NCBI GenBank assembly: GCA_963762205.1
Contig: CAVXJZ010000006.1
Span: 1-64,000, forward strand
Source: VRUE01 sp963762205
GTDB lineage: Bacteria > Actinomycetota > Thermoleophilia > Solirubrobacterales > 70-9
DNA length: 64,000 nt
Reading direction: 5' to 3'
Of the stretch, positions 41,600-50,364 are shown piece after piece. The notes below the pieces were generated by a model. It saw only the letters and a program-made list of their open reading frames with translations, did no database searches and was not told the origin of the DNA. The position numbers were made by a program, and so were the translations under genes. Each line of letters starts with the position of its first letter. The stretch's first letter is position 1.

Positions 41600-43927
41600 C
41601 TAGACCGTCGCGGGCTCGTAGGTCTCGACGATCTCGTAGAGCGTCGTGCGCTGGGCGGGCACCCGACCCGCCGCCCGCGCCGCCTCGATCAGCTGCTCCG
41701 GCTCGAGCCGCACCCCGTGCTGGGAGCCCGCCATCCGCGAGATGTTCTCCTCCATCAGCGTGCCGCCGAGGTCGTTGACGCCCCAGCGCAGCGCCTCGGT
41801 GGCGGCGCCGAGCCCCATCTTCACCCAGCTCGCCTGCAGGTTGGGGATCGTCCGGCCGAGCGCCAGCCGGAACGCGGCCGTGTGCTTGAGGTTCTCCTCG
41901 GCGCCGATCTCCTCGATCCCGTGGGTCCGCCCCAGCATCGTGTTGAAGGGGATGAAGCTGAGCGGCACGAACTCGGTTATCCCCCCGGTCCGCTCCTGCA
42001 GCGCCCGCACCACCCGCATGTGGCGGGCGAGCTCGCGCGGTTCCTCGATGTGGCCGAACATCACCGTCGAGGTCGAGCGCAGGCCGGCGCGGTGCGAGGC
42101 CTCGATGATCTCGACCCAGCGCTCGACCGGGAGCTTGTTGGGCGAGATCCGCTGGCGCACGCCGTCGTCGAGCACCTCGGCGGCGGTGCCCGGGGTCGAG
42201 CCGAGCCCGCACTCGATCAGGTACTCGAAGACCTCGTCCGGCCCCTTGCCCGAGCGCTCGCACATGTAGTGGACCTCCATCGGCGAGTAGGCGTGCAGGT
42301 GCAGCTGCGGCGCCACCTGCTTGGCGAGCCGCAGCCAGCGCCCGTACTCCTCGAGGGTCAGGTCGGGGTGGATCCCCCCCTGCATGCAGATCTCGGTCGC
42401 GCCGAAATCGACCGCGTCGCGGATCCGGTCGGCGAAGTCCTCCTCGCTGACCTCGTAGGCGTCGGGCGAGCGCCGTCCCTGCCCGAACCCGCAGAAGGCG
42501 CAGCCGACCACGCAGATGTTGGTGAAGTTGATGTTGCGGTTGACGACGAAGGTGACCCGATCGCCGGCCAGCTCGGCGCGCAGCTCGTCGGCTGCGGCCC
42601 GCATGTCCTCGATCACCGTCGGCCGGGTCTCGGCAAAGAGCGCCGTCAGCTCGTCCTCGCTCAGCCGCTCCCCCTCGCGGCCCCGGGCGATCGCCCGCTC
42701 GGCGAGGCCGCCGTCGAGGCTCTCCTCGACCCGGCGGCCGGAGCCCCGCCGCGGGATGAAGCTCCAGTACTTGAGCTTGATCACGTCGAGGACGCCCTGC
42801 TCCATCCACTCCGGGTCCATGTACTGCGGGTAGACGCAGAGCCGCTCGGTCAGCGCCTGGCCCTTGGGGGCCAGCTCCTTGCGGACCTGGTGCGGGCTGG
42901 GGAAGGCGTGCTCGGGGGAGATGTGGTCGCCGTTCGCGGAGAGGCCGCCGAGGTCGGTCGCTCCCGCCTCGACCAGCTCCCCCCACCAGTCCGAGAGATT
43001 CGGCGGGACCTGGATCCCCACGTCCGGCATCAGCCGCCTGCTCTCCCCGATCAGCCGCTTCATCTCGTCGATGTCGACGGGCGTCGCCCAGCTCGGGAAC
43101 TCCAGCAGCTCGCCTTCCGGCGGCTCCCGCTCTGCGGACTCCTCCACCAGCTCACGCTCCGCGGATCCTGCGGCGAGTCCGGGATGGGTCGATCGGGCCC
43201 CCGAGGGAGGAGCGTCCAAGTCAGTTGCTCCGAGGGAGGGGGTCCGATCGGCCCACCTCGCCCTCGCGGCGGAGTCCGCGATGTCGGCGACCTCGGCGCC
43301 GTAGTACCGCGGGTGCGGGACGAAGTTCTGGAGGATGACCTCCTGAAGGTGGCCGTGGCGCTCGTGGGACGCCGCCAGGGCTTCGAGCGACGCGACCCGC
43401 TCCTCCTCGGTCTCGCCGATCCCGACCAGGATGCCGCTGGTGAAGGGGATCCTCATCTCCCCCGCGGCCTCGATCGTCGCCAGGCGCCGCGCCGGGTGCT
43501 TGGTCGGCGAGCCGGCGTGGACGGTGTCCATCAGGCGCTCGGAGATCGACTCGAGCATCAGGCCCTGGGACGCGGTCACCTCGCGCAGCCGCGCCAGGTC
43601 CTCGCGGCCCAGGACACCGAGGTTTGTGTGCGGGAGGATCCCCCGCTCCAGCGCCCGTTCGCAGGCCCAGACCACGTAGGCGGTGAAGTCCTCGTGCCCC
43701 CACTCGGCCAGCCGCCGCGCCACCTCCGGGTTGACCTCGGGCCGCTCGCCGGTGAGGACGAGCAGCTCCTTGGCGTTGCGGCGCTCCGCCTCGTCGAGCT
43801 TGGCGGCGACCGCCTCCGGGTCGTGGATGTGGGCCCGGTGGGTCGCGAACGCGCAGTACTTGCAGTAGCACTGGCAGGTCCGCGAAAGCGAAAGCGTGTA
43901 ATTGCGTGAGAAGGTGACCCGCCGCAC
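41600..43927 (-). CDS. fbiC: Fused 7,8-didemethyl-8-hydroxy-5-deazariboflavin synthase FbiC (CofG+CofH)
   Basis: A 775-residue double radical-SAM enzyme that makes the Fo deazaflavin core from tyrosine and a pyrimidine derivative. CofG half (residues 1-370): SRTCQCYCKYCAFATHRAHI has the CxxxCxxC cluster, then TGERPEVNPEV, LMLESISERLM and PFTSGILVGIGETEEE. CofH half (400-775): ICVVGCAFCGFGQGRRSPDA second cluster, then ICMQGGIHPDLTLEEYGRWL, HAYSPMEVHYMCERSG and ASWVKMGLGAATEALRWGVN. Start GTG 43927. It faces the npdG operon and lies 97 bp from cofE's end with a short duplication between. Together with cofD-C-E this is the F420 route. Confidence 0.97.
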   Translation of the reverse strand: MRRVTFSRNYTLSLSRTCQCYCKYCAFATHRAHIHDPEAVAAKLDEAERRNAKELLVLTGERPEVNPEVARRLAEWGHEDFTAYVVWACERALERGILPHTNLGVLGREDLARLREVTASQGLMLESISERLMDTVHAGSPTKHPARRLATIEAAGEMRIPFTSGILVGIGETEEERVASLEALAASHERHGHLQEVILQNFVPHPRYYGAEVADIADSAARARWADRTPSLGATDLDAPPSGARSTHPGLAAGSAERELVEESAEREPPEGELLEFPSWATPVDIDEMKRLIGESRRLMPDVGIQVPPNLSDWWGELVEAGATDLGGLSANGDHISPEHAFPSPHQVRKELAPKGQALTERLCVYPQYMDPEWMEQGVLDVIKLKYWSFIPRRGSGRRVEESLDGGLAERAIARGREGERLSEDELTALFAETRPTVIEDMRAAADELRAELAGDRVTFVVNRNINFTNICVVGCAFCGFGQGRRSPDAYEVSEEDFADRIRDAVDFGATEICMQGGIHPDLTLEEYGRWLRLAKQVAPQLHLHAYSPMEVHYMCERSGKGPDEVFEYLIECGLGSTPGTAAEVLDDGVRQRISPNKLPVERWVEIIEASHRAGLRSTSTVMFGHIEEPRELARHMRVVRALQERTGGITEFVPLSFIPFNTMLGRTHGIEEIGAEENLKHTAAFRLALGRTIPNLQASWVKMGLGAATEALRWGVNDLGGTLMEENISRMAGSQHGVRLEPEQLIEAARAAGRVPAQRTTLYEIVETYEPATV

Positions 43928-43943
43928 GCTGCGGAAATTACAG

Positions 43944-43998
43944 GGCCGGCCCCGTGCGGGGCCGGCCTATCGCGCCGGACGGGTCCCGCCCGGCGCGA
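43944..43998 (-). terminator. Two strong terminator hairpins between aquaporin and fbiC
   Basis: GGCCGGCCCCGTGCGGGGCC closing with GGCC forms a perfect 10-bp stem with a 4-nt loop, and TCGCGCCGG / CCGGCGCGA forms a second 9-bp stem at 43970-43998. They lie just after the aquaporin stop (44012) in its direction of transcription. They may insulate the fbiC start from readthrough. Confidence 0.65.
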
Positions 43999-44011
43999 GG
44001 GCGGGGCGAAA

Positions 44012-44803
44012 CTAGGAGGCCGGCCCGGCCTGCGGCTTCGGCGGCTCCGGCTTCCTTGGCTCCGGCTTCTTCGGGGTGGATTTCACCGGCTCCGGCGACT
44101 CGGTCGGGGCCGGGCCACCGGCCTCGATCACGAACTTGAAGACGGCCGCCGCCAGCAGCGAGCCGACGATCGGGCCGACCAGGTAGGGCCAGACGCCGCC
44201 CCACTCGTTGCCGACCAGCGCCGGACCGAACCAGCGGGCCGGGTTGAAGGAGCCGCCGGTCAGCGGGCCGCCGACCATGACGATGAAGCCCAGCGTCGTG
44301 CCGATCGCCAGCGGCGCCCACTCCTTGAAGCTCTTCTTGGAGAAGACCGCGGCGAGGATCACGAGCACCAGACAGAAGGTGCCGAGCGCCTCGACGATCG
44401 AGCCCTGGAAGTTGCCGCCCAGGAGCCCGCTGACTTCCGCCGCCCCGTAGTGCGTGGCGCGCCCCTCGTCGAGGAGCAGGCCCTTGCAGAGCAGGGCGCC
44501 GAGCACGCCGCCCGAAAGCTGGGCGAGCATGTAGATCGCCGCGTCGATCGGGGCGATCCGCTTGATCGCCGCCGCCGCGAGCGTCACCGCCGGGTTGAAG
44601 TGCCCACCGCTGACCACGCCGAACATGACGATCAGGCCGAACAGCAGGAATGCGTGGACGAGACCGACTACTGCGAAATCCGAGCCGAACTGTGCCTGGT
44701 CTCCCGTGGCCACGAACAGCACGACAACACTGGTGATGAAGAACACCAGCAGGAATGTGCCGATCAACTCGGCGAGATAGGCCGAAAGTCCTCGTTCCTG
44801 CAC
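44012..44803 (-). CDS. Aquaporin/MIP family channel
   Basis: A 263-residue membrane channel with six membrane spans plus two half-helices. NPA boxes are in GGHFNPAVTLAAAAI and GGSFNPARWFGPALV. The first span SAYLAELIGTFLLVFFITSV has the ELIGTF start. This set suggests a water or small-solute channel, with glycerol uptake less likely because the second NPA is followed by RW. The C-terminus is a Pro/Lys/Glu tail (KPEPRKPEPPKPQAGPAS) that is unusual and probably cytoplasmic. It diverges from the substrate-binding gene across 82 bp. Confidence 0.9.
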   Translation of the reverse strand: MQERGLSAYLAELIGTFLLVFFITSVVVLFVATGDQAQFGSDFAVVGLVHAFLLFGLIVMFGVVSGGHFNPAVTLAAAAIKRIAPIDAAIYMLAQLSGGVLGALLCKGLLLDEGRATHYGAAEVSGLLGGNFQGSIVEALGTFCLVLVILAAVFSKKSFKEWAPLAIGTTLGFIVMVGGPLTGGSFNPARWFGPALVGNEWGGVWPYLVGPIVGSLLAAAVFKFVIEAGGPAPTESPEPVKSTPKKPEPRKPEPPKPQAGPAS

Positions 44804-44885
44804 GTCTCTCCTCCTAAATCCTGTAGGGACCGACTAGCGGCGGCAGTCTAACCGGATTGCCCGAACGAATAGGGTTCCCCGCCGA

Positions 44886-45877
44886 ATGAGTCGAGTTGCC
44901 GCGCTGCTGGCGGCCGCTCTGCTCGCCGCCGGCGGCGCCGGCTGCGGCGGAGGCGGCGCTGAACCGGGCGCGCCTGACGGCGCGACGCTGGTGCTCGATT
45001 TCACGCCCAACGCGGCCCATGCCGGCATCTACGCGGCGAAGGCGCAGGGCCTCTATCGCGGGGAGGGGGTCGACCTGGCGATCCGCGAGCCGGGCGAATC
45101 CAGCGACGCCCCGAAGCTGCTCGAGGCGGGGCGGGTCGATTTCGCGATCCTCGACATCCACGACCTCGGCATCGCCCGCGAGCGCGGCCTCGACGTCGTC
45201 GGCCTGATGCCGATCGTGAACGCTCCACTGGCCTCGGTGATCGCCGCCGGCGACGGGCCGGTGCGGCGCCCGCGTGAGCTCGAGGGCCGCACCGCCGGCG
45301 TCACCGGCCTGCCCTCCGACGACGCGGTCGTCGACTCCGAGGTGAGCGCCGACGGCGGCGACCCGGCGCTGGTGAAGCGGGTGACGATCGGCTTCAACGC
45401 CGTCGCCTCGCTCGCGGCGGGCAAGGTCGACGCCGCGACCGGCTTCTGGAACGCGGAGGGCGTCGCCCTGCGGCTGCGCGGGATCCCGGTCCGGGTCTTC
45501 AAGGTCGACGAATACGGCGCCCCGCCCTATCCCGAGCTGGTGCTCGCTACCTCACGCTCGACGATCGACCGGAGGTCCGAGCTGGTGGACTCGGTGGTCC
45601 GGGCGACCAGGAGGGGCTACCGCTTCGCGGTCCACCGCCCCGCAGAGGCCCTCGAGGACCTGGTCGCGTCCTCTCCCGGCCTCGACCGCGCCGAACAGGC
45701 GGCGCAGCTGCGCGTCCTGCGGCCCGACCTGCGCCCCGCCGCCTTCGACCTCCGGGTCCTGCGCGCCTGGGCGCGCTGGGATCTCGGGCACGGCCTGCTC
45801 GCGAAGCCGCCGGCGGTCGATGAGGCGTTCCTGCTGCCGAGCGGGGAGCTGCTCGGGGAGGGGCTCCGGCGGGCTGA
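44886..45877 (+). CDS. NMT1/THI5-like substrate-binding lipoprotein
   Basis: ABC importer binding protein of about 330 residues. Lipobox LLAAGGAGC puts the acylated Cys at residue 20. THI5-like fold: TLVLDFTPNAAHAGIYAAKA, LEAGRVDFAILDIHDLGIAR, GRTAGVTGLPSDDAVVDSEV and FWNAEGVALRLRGIPVRVFK. This subgroup brings in pyrimidine precursors, sulfonates or similar. The reading frame runs far past the expected end into sequence complementary to later genes, so its true stop (TGA at 45875-45877, one frame away) was probably lost by an indel in the G-rich end. No permease or ATPase partner is in the window. Start ATG 44886. Confidence 0.7.
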
Positions 45878-45887
45878 GGAACCGTTC

Positions 45888-46212
45888 TCAGCCCTCCAGC
45901 AGCCCCTCGACCAGGGCCGGCAGCTCGCGCGCCATCCGCGAGCGCGGCACGACCAGCGTCGACGCCCGCCGCCTCGGCCGCGCGCCGCGTCTCCACGTCG
46001 ACGTGCGAGTAGTAGCCGAGCACCGGCACCCCGGCCGCGGCCAGCGCCTCGGCGCTCTCGCCGTCGAGGTCGGCGACGATCAGGTCGGCACCCTCCAGGG
46101 AGGCCTCGGCCAGCGACGCCGACAGCGCCACCTCGTGCCCGGCGGCGCTCAGCGCGCCGTCGACCCTGCTGCCCAGCATCAGGTCGGCGGAGACGGCGAC
46201 GACCCGCGCCAC
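45888..46212 (-). pseudogene. Small receiver-like (CheY-type) protein, frameshifted
   Basis: A reading of about 107 residues: ARVVAVSADLMLGSRVDGAL, AGHEVALSASLAEASLEGAD, LIVADLDGESAEALAAAGVP and VLGYYSHVDVETRRAAEAAG. These fit a receiver-like fold with an aspartate (ADLD) at the phosphorylation strand. After GVD the frame slips near 45961, and LVVPRSRMARELPALVEGLL then gives a natural end with TGA at 45888-45890. Start is GTG 46212. No DNA-binding domain is attached, so a stand-alone regulator or decoy is possible. Confidence 0.5.
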
Positions 46213-46241
46213 TAGTCCCTCGCCTCCGCGCCGGCCCCCAT

Positions 46242-46604
46242 CTACAGCGAACGGCGCCGGCGGAACTCCTCGCGGACGCTCTCCGGGCGCCCCCACATCT
46301 GCACGACCTCGGCCCGGCCCTCGCGCACCTCGCGCACCTGCAGCTCACCGGAGACGCCCTCGGCGTCGAGCTTGGCCAGCACGCCCCGCACGGTCTCCGG
46401 GGCGGCCGCGTGGCCGAAGCCGTGGGCGACGAGCAGGCGCCAGTCCCAGTCGGCCTCCGAGTAGGGCTGGGCGTTGACCTGGCTCAGCCAGACGGCGCTG
46501 TCGACGTAGCGGCTCTCGTCGTCGATGCGCAGGTCGAGCTCGAGGTCCGTCCAGTCGGACGGCATCGCGTCGAGCACGAGCTGGAAGTCCTCGGCCAGCG
46601 GCAT
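46242..46604 (-). CDS. Conserved hypothetical protein
   Basis: A 120-residue acidic protein with an antiparallel pattern: LELDLRIDDESRYVDSAVWL, WDWRLLVAHGFGHAAAPETV, LDAEGVSGELQVREVREGRA and EVVQMWGRPESVREEFRRR. No signal or membrane segments. Trp-rich strands suggest a compact alpha/beta fold. I do not recognise the family. It precedes the receiver-like gene by 29 bp on the same strand and follows mntH by 45 bp on the opposite face. Confidence 0.55.
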   Translation of the reverse strand: MPLAEDFQLVLDAMPSDWTDLELDLRIDDESRYVDSAVWLSQVNAQPYSEADWDWRLLVAHGFGHAAAPETVRGVLAKLDAEGVSGELQVREVREGRAEVVQMWGRPESVREEFRRRRSL

Positions 46605-46649
46605 CGCCGGAAGCCTAGATCATCGATTCCGGGGCCGGGCGCGGTCGCG

Positions 46650-47987
46650 TCAGCCGAAGAAGAGCTGCTCGATCAGGAAGACGTTGAGGGCGATGATCAT
46701 CGCCGCCAGCAGGCCGGCGAAGGCCGAGAGCCAGCGCGGGTTGGCCATCGCCCCCATCACGTCGCGCTTGGAGGCGATGATCAGCAGCGGCACCAGGGCG
46801 AAGGGGATGCCGAAGGAGAGCACGACCTGGCTGGCGACCAGCGAGTCGGTCGGGTCGAGGCCGAGGGCGAGCACGAGGAGGGCGGGCGCGAGCGTCACCG
46901 CCCGCCGCAGGAAGATCGGGATGCGGCGGCGGATGAAGCCCTGCATCACGACCTGCCCGGCCATCGTCCCCACCGAGGAGGAGGCGAAGCCCGAGGCGAG
47001 CAGGGCGATGCCGAAGATCGTCGCCGCGTTGACCGAGACGAGCGACTTCAGCCCCTCGTAGGCGCCGTCGATCGAGTCGATCCCGAAGAGGCCGCTTTCA
47101 TGGAAGAGGGCGGCGGCGATCATCATCATCGAGAGGTTGACCAGGCCCGCCAGCGACATCGCGATCACGATGTCGACCTTCTCGAAGCGGAGGATGCGGC
47201 GGCGCTCGGAGTCGTCGCGGCCGACGATCCGCTTCTGGGTCAGCGCCGAGTGCAGGTAGACGACGTGCGGCATCACCGTCGCGCCGATGATCCCGGTGGC
47301 GAGCAGGATGCTCTCGGTTCCCGCGAAGCCCGGCACGAAGAGATGCTTGGCCACTTCGCCGCCGTCGGGCTTGGCCGTGATCAGCTCGATCGCGAAGGCG
47401 GCGACGACGACGCCGACCATCGCGGTGATCGCCGCCTCCAGGCGGCGGTAGCCCATCTGCTGGAGGGCGAGGATCGCGAAGGCGCCGGCGCCGGCGAGCA
47501 CCCCCGCCGGGAAGAGCGGGATGCCGAAGAGCAGGTTGAGGCCGAGGGCGGCGCCGACCACCTCGGCGATGTCGGTCGCCATCGCCACGACCTCGGCCTG
47601 GATCCAGAGCCCGATCGAGGTGCGCCGCGAGAAGCGCTCCCGGCAGAGCTCGGCGAGGTTCTTCCCGGTCGCTATGCCGAGCTTCGCCGACTGGGTCTGG
47701 ACGACCATCGCGATCAGGTTCGCCGAGAGGATCACCCAGAGCAGCAGGTAGCCGAACTTGGCGCCGCCGGCGATGTTGGTCGCGAAGTTGCCGGGGTCGA
47801 TGTAGGCGACGGCGGCGATGAAGGCGGGGCCGAGGAAGGGCCAGAGGCGGGACGGCCCGCGCGCCTCGCCGTCGAGCGAGCGGCGGGCGGCCTCGGCGAC
47901 CGCGGCCTCGCCCGGGAGGACGTCCTCGACCGTCGCCTCGGCGGCGGGCGGCTCGCTCAGGCCGCCCTCCCTGCGGGGCGGCCTCAC
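46650..47987 (-). CDS. mntH: Nramp-family divalent metal transporter MntH
   Basis: A 445-residue proton-coupled Mn2+/Fe2+ importer. About eleven spans are visible. The first-helix metal site is AAVAYIDPGNFATNIAGGAK (DPGN), the sixth-helix site is GIIGATVMPHVVYLHSALTQ (MPH), and AGQVVMQGFIRRRIPIF follows near the end. I chose GTG 47987 because AGGAGG lies 7 nt upstream. It follows the mntR gene on the same strand, so mntR-mntH form an operon in which MntR probably represses its own transporter. The start lies in the second copy of a 59-bp tandem duplication. Confidence 0.9.
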   Translation of the reverse strand: MRPPRREGGLSEPPAAEATVEDVLPGEAAVAEAARRSLDGEARGPSRLWPFLGPAFIAAVAYIDPGNFATNIAGGAKFGYLLLWVILSANLIAMVVQTQSAKLGIATGKNLAELCRERFSRRTSIGLWIQAEVVAMATDIAEVVGAALGLNLLFGIPLFPAGVLAGAGAFAILALQQMGYRRLEAAITAMVGVVVAAFAIELITAKPDGGEVAKHLFVPGFAGTESILLATGIIGATVMPHVVYLHSALTQKRIVGRDDSERRRILRFEKVDIVIAMSLAGLVNLSMMMIAAALFHESGLFGIDSIDGAYEGLKSLVSVNAATIFGIALLASGFASSSVGTMAGQVVMQGFIRRRIPIFLRRAVTLAPALLVLALGLDPTDSLVASQVVLSFGIPFALVPLLIIASKRDVMGAMANPRWLSAFAGLLAAMIIALNVFLIEQLFFG

Positions 47988-48059
47988 GGGCGGCCCTCCT
48001 CGGCGGGCGGCTCGCTCAGGACGCCCTCCCTGCGGGGCGGCCTCACGGGCCGCCCTCCT
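47942..48059 (-). repeat. 59-bp tandem duplication spanning the mntR end and mntH start
   Basis: Units 47942-48000 and 48001-48059 are nearly identical (CGGCGGGCGGCTCGCTCAGG at the start of each). Each unit carries AGGAGG and a GTG; the upstream copy's GTG (48044-48046) overlaps the mntR stop TGA (48043-48045), which looks like the ancestral coupled junction. Only the downstream GTG is in frame with mntH, since 59 is not a multiple of three. Confidence 0.85.
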
Positions 48060-48489
48060 CGGCGGCGGGCGGCCGCAGGTCCGGGCCGGGGATCGGCGTC
48101 CCGTGCGGGTCGTGGCTGGGCTCACCGAGCTTGGCCGCGATCAGCGACTCCAGGTCCTCCGAGATGTAGTGCTCGAGCACCTCGGCCTCCTCGTGGACCC
48201 GGTCGTCGGACATCCCCAGCGCCTCGGAGAGATAGGCCTCGATCAGGCGGTGGTGGCGGATCACCTCGAGCGCCACCTTCTCGCCGGCGGGCGTCAGGGT
48301 GACTCCCCTGTAGGGCAGGTAGTCGACGAAGCCGAGGTCACCGAGCCGCTTCAGCATCGAGGTCGCAGTGGCCGGCGTCACCCCGAGCCGCTCGGCGACC
48401 TCGCCGTTTAGGACCGGCCCGCCCCGGTCCAGTGAGAGCGCGTAGATCGCCTTCGCGTAGTCCTCGATCGCTTCCGATGGTTTAGACAC
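48043..48489 (-). CDS. mntR: DtxR/MntR-family metal-dependent repressor
   Basis: A 148-residue regulator that binds DNA when loaded with Mn2+ or Fe2+. Winged helix: SKPSEAIEDYAKAIYALSLD, VLNGEVAERLGVTPATATSM, LKRLGDLGFVDYLPYRGVTL. Dimer and metal-binding helices: RHHRLIEAYLSEALGMSDDR, then HEEAEVLEHYISEDLESLI with the usual Glu/His ligands. No SH3-like third domain, consistent with MntR rather than IdeR. I chose GTG 48489 (VSKPSEA), the usual N-terminus; ATG codons at 48510-48513 are also in frame but fall in a possible operator. It is upstream of mntH in the same operon. Confidence 0.85.
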   Translation of the reverse strand: MSKPSEAIEDYAKAIYALSLDRGGPVLNGEVAERLGVTPATATSMLKRLGDLGFVDYLPYRGVTLTPAGEKVALEVIRHHRLIEAYLSEALGMSDDRVHEEAEVLEHYISEDLESLIAAKLGEPSHDPHGTPIPGPDLRPPAAEEGGP

Positions 48490-48500
48490 GCCGAAATAAG

Positions 48501-48514
48501 TTTGACACATCAAA
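48501..48514 (-). promoter_or_regulatory. Candidate MntR operator
   Basis: TTTGA-CACA-TCAAA is an interrupted palindrome with 5-bp arms, placed just upstream of the mntR start in an AT-richer stretch. Position fits an autoregulatory site; no consensus was matched. Confidence 0.3.
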
Positions 48515-48566
48515 ACCGGGCCGCGTGCCCCGGCCGGTCGCGCCGCCTTCCTAGAATCGTGGACGG

Positions 48567-49523
48567 ATGCCGAACGAATCCGTGACCGTCGAGCTCGATG
48601 CCCAGTACCGCCAATTGCGCGAGCAGTGCGGGCTGCTCGACCGCTCGGCGCGCGGCAAGCTGACGGTCGAGGGGCCCGAGGCTGCCGAGTACCTGCAGGG
48701 GCAGCTGACCAACGACATCGAGGCCCTTGCCCCCGACGAGGGCTGCTACGCGGCGCTGCTCGACCGCAAGGGCCACATGCAGGCCGACATGCGGGTCCTA
48801 CGCCTGGCGCCGGACCGGATCTGGCTCGACACCGAGCCCGAGGCCCTGGACGTCACCCGCCGCCACCTCGAGACCTACAAGATCGGCCGCGAGGTCGAGC
48901 TCGCCGACGTCACCGGCGAGCACGCCATCCTCTCCCTGATCGGCCCCGCCGCCGCCGCGGTCGCGGCGGCGCCCTCCCCCCCGCTGCACGGCAGCCAGAG
49001 CGCCGTCGTCTGCGGCGTCGAGTGCCTCGTCGTCGGCGGCCACGACGGCATCGACCTGATCGCGCCCGCCGCCGAGGCGCGGCGGCTGCGGGACGGGCTG
49101 CTGGCAGCCGGCGCCGCCGAGGTCGACCCCGCCGCCGCCGAGATCCTGCGCATCGAGAGCGGCCGGCCGCGCTTCGGCGCCGAGATGAGCGTCGAGACGA
49201 TGCCCGCCGAGGCCGGCATCGTCGACGCCGCCGTCAGCTTCACCAAGGGCTGCTACATCGGCCAGGAGCCGGTCGCCCGCCTCCACCACCGCGGCCGCCC
49301 CAACAGGCACCTGCGCGGCCTGCGCGTCGACGGCCCCGCGGAGCCCGGCGACGCCCTGCGCCTGGGCGAGAAGGACGTCGGCCGGGTGGGCAGCGTCTGC
49401 GTCTCGCCGGCCCACGGCCCGATCGCGTTGGCGGTGGTCCGGCGCGAGGCGGAGCCCGGCTCCGAGCTCGCCGTAGGTGAAGATGGCGTTACGGCTCGGG
49501 TTGTCGACTTGCCGTTCGGCTAG
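48567..49523 (+). CDS. ygfZ: YgfZ/GcvT-domain tetrahydrofolate-binding protein
   Basis: A 318-residue folate-dependent protein that helps repair or assemble Fe-S clusters. The signature KGCYIGQEPVARLHHRGRPN is present. Other GcvT-like parts are GKLTVEGPEAAEYLQGQLTN, LDRKGHMQADMRVL and FGAEMSVETMPAEAGIVDAA. Start ATG 48567 lies 53 bp from mntR, divergent, so metal repressor and Fe-S protein share a promoter region. Cytoplasmic. Confidence 0.9.
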   Translation: MPNESVTVELDAQYRQLREQCGLLDRSARGKLTVEGPEAAEYLQGQLTNDIEALAPDEGCYAALLDRKGHMQADMRVLRLAPDRIWLDTEPEALDVTRRHLETYKIGREVELADVTGEHAILSLIGPAAAAVAAAPSPPLHGSQSAVVCGVECLVVGGHDGIDLIAPAAEARRLRDGLLAAGAAEVDPAAAEILRIESGRPRFGAEMSVETMPAEAGIVDAAVSFTKGCYIGQEPVARLHHRGRPNRHLRGLRVDGPAEPGDALRLGEKDVGRVGSVCVSPAHGPIALAVVRREAEPGSELAVGEDGVTARVVDLPFG

Positions 49524-49534
49524 ATTCCGGCTCG

Positions 49535-50017
49535 ATGGCACTCGGGAGAGGCATTGCTGTGGGGGCGTGCGTCGGCGCGCTCGCCCTCGCATCGCTCGGC
49601 TGCGGCGCCAAGGACCACGCGAACGACCCGCGCCCCTCGCTGCCCGTCCGGGTCAGCGTCGCGATCCACTCCGACTCGATCACGGTGACGCCGTCGAAGA
49701 TCGGCCTCGGGCCGGAACGGGCGAAGCTGATCGAACAGAACCGCCAGGAGCCGCAGCCGCCGATCGAGACCGACGCGCCGCTCACCATCGTCTTCGTCAG
49801 CGCCAACCTCACCGACACCGACTCCACTCTCGAGATCCGCGGCCCGAAGAGGGCCAGCTCCGGCGCCCTCGTCGCCAACGGCAACGGCAGCTACAAGGTC
49901 GCCCTGCCCACCGGCCTCTACAGGATCGGCGCCGCCGACCTGCCGGGCGCCAGGCCTGCCCGCCTGCTCGTCGGCCCCTACCGGGCCTCCTCCCAGAACG
50001 ATCTCCTGCAGCCCTGA
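49535..50017 (+). CDS. Lipoprotein of unknown function
   Basis: A 160-residue exported protein. The leader GACVGALALASLGC gives a lipobox with Cys at residue 23. The mature part is a beta-rich domain (PVRVSVAIHSDSITVTPSKI, ETDAPLTIVFVSANLTDTDS, GSYKVALPTGLYRIGAADLP) like blue-copper or plastocyanin-fold proteins but without visible copper ligands. It follows ygfZ by 11 bp and may be co-transcribed. Tandem repeats begin at its 3' end. No specific family recognised. Confidence 0.65.
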   Translation: MALGRGIAVGACVGALALASLGCGAKDHANDPRPSLPVRVSVAIHSDSITVTPSKIGLGPERAKLIEQNRQEPQPPIETDAPLTIVFVSANLTDTDSTLEIRGPKRASSGALVANGNGSYKVALPTGLYRIGAADLPGARPARLLVGPYRASSQNDLLQP

Positions 50018-50021
50018 CGGA

Positions 50022-50280
50022 CGGCGTCCCGCTGCCCTGACGGGTCTCCTCCCAGAACGGCGTCCCGCTGCCCTGACGGGTCTCCTCCCCAACGGCGTCC
50101 CGCTGCCCTGACGGGTCTCCTCCCAGAACGGCGTCCCGCTGCCCTGACGGCGCCCTGACGCCGGATCGACCGATCTGACGCCGGATCGACTGCCCGTCGT
50201 GCTCGAGCCGCCGTCGACCGACCGTCCGTCGTGCTCGAGCCGCCGTCGACCGACCGTCCGTCGTGCTCGAGCCGTCGATT
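50022..50280 (+). repeat. Complex tandem repeats after the lipoprotein
   Basis: Three sets in a row: CGGCGTCCCGCTGCCCTGAC recurs four times at about 36-39 bp steps (50022-50150), copied from the lipoprotein's own end; GACGCCGGATCGAC occurs twice; CGTCGTGCTCGAGCCGCCGT recurs three times at a 32-bp step (about 50197-50275). The gap of about 350 bp up to the rmuC start holds no gene. Confidence 0.8.
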
Positions 50281-50364
50281 GAGCACCGCATAGAGGCACA
50301 ATCGACGGCTCGGCGGAAAATGCTGCCCTCGTCGCCGCGAATGGCGTCTGGCCCGGGCGTCAGG

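Noticed and set aside
43944..43998. The GC hairpins at 43944-43998 as a fbiC operator
   Set aside because: They directly follow the aquaporin stop, fit terminator geometry and contain no symmetric site near the fbiC start.
44886..48302. A single plus-strand frame of over 1,100 codons
   Set aside because: After about residue 330 its sequence is Arg/Ala/Pro-rich and lies opposite real minus-strand genes (receiver-like protein, mntH). It is a GC-bias artefact, so only the N-terminal lipoprotein was kept.
29031..50280. The tandem repeats at 29031, 37542 and 50022 as CRISPR arrays
   Set aside because: Units are contiguous or form a single period without unique spacers, and no cas genes are present.
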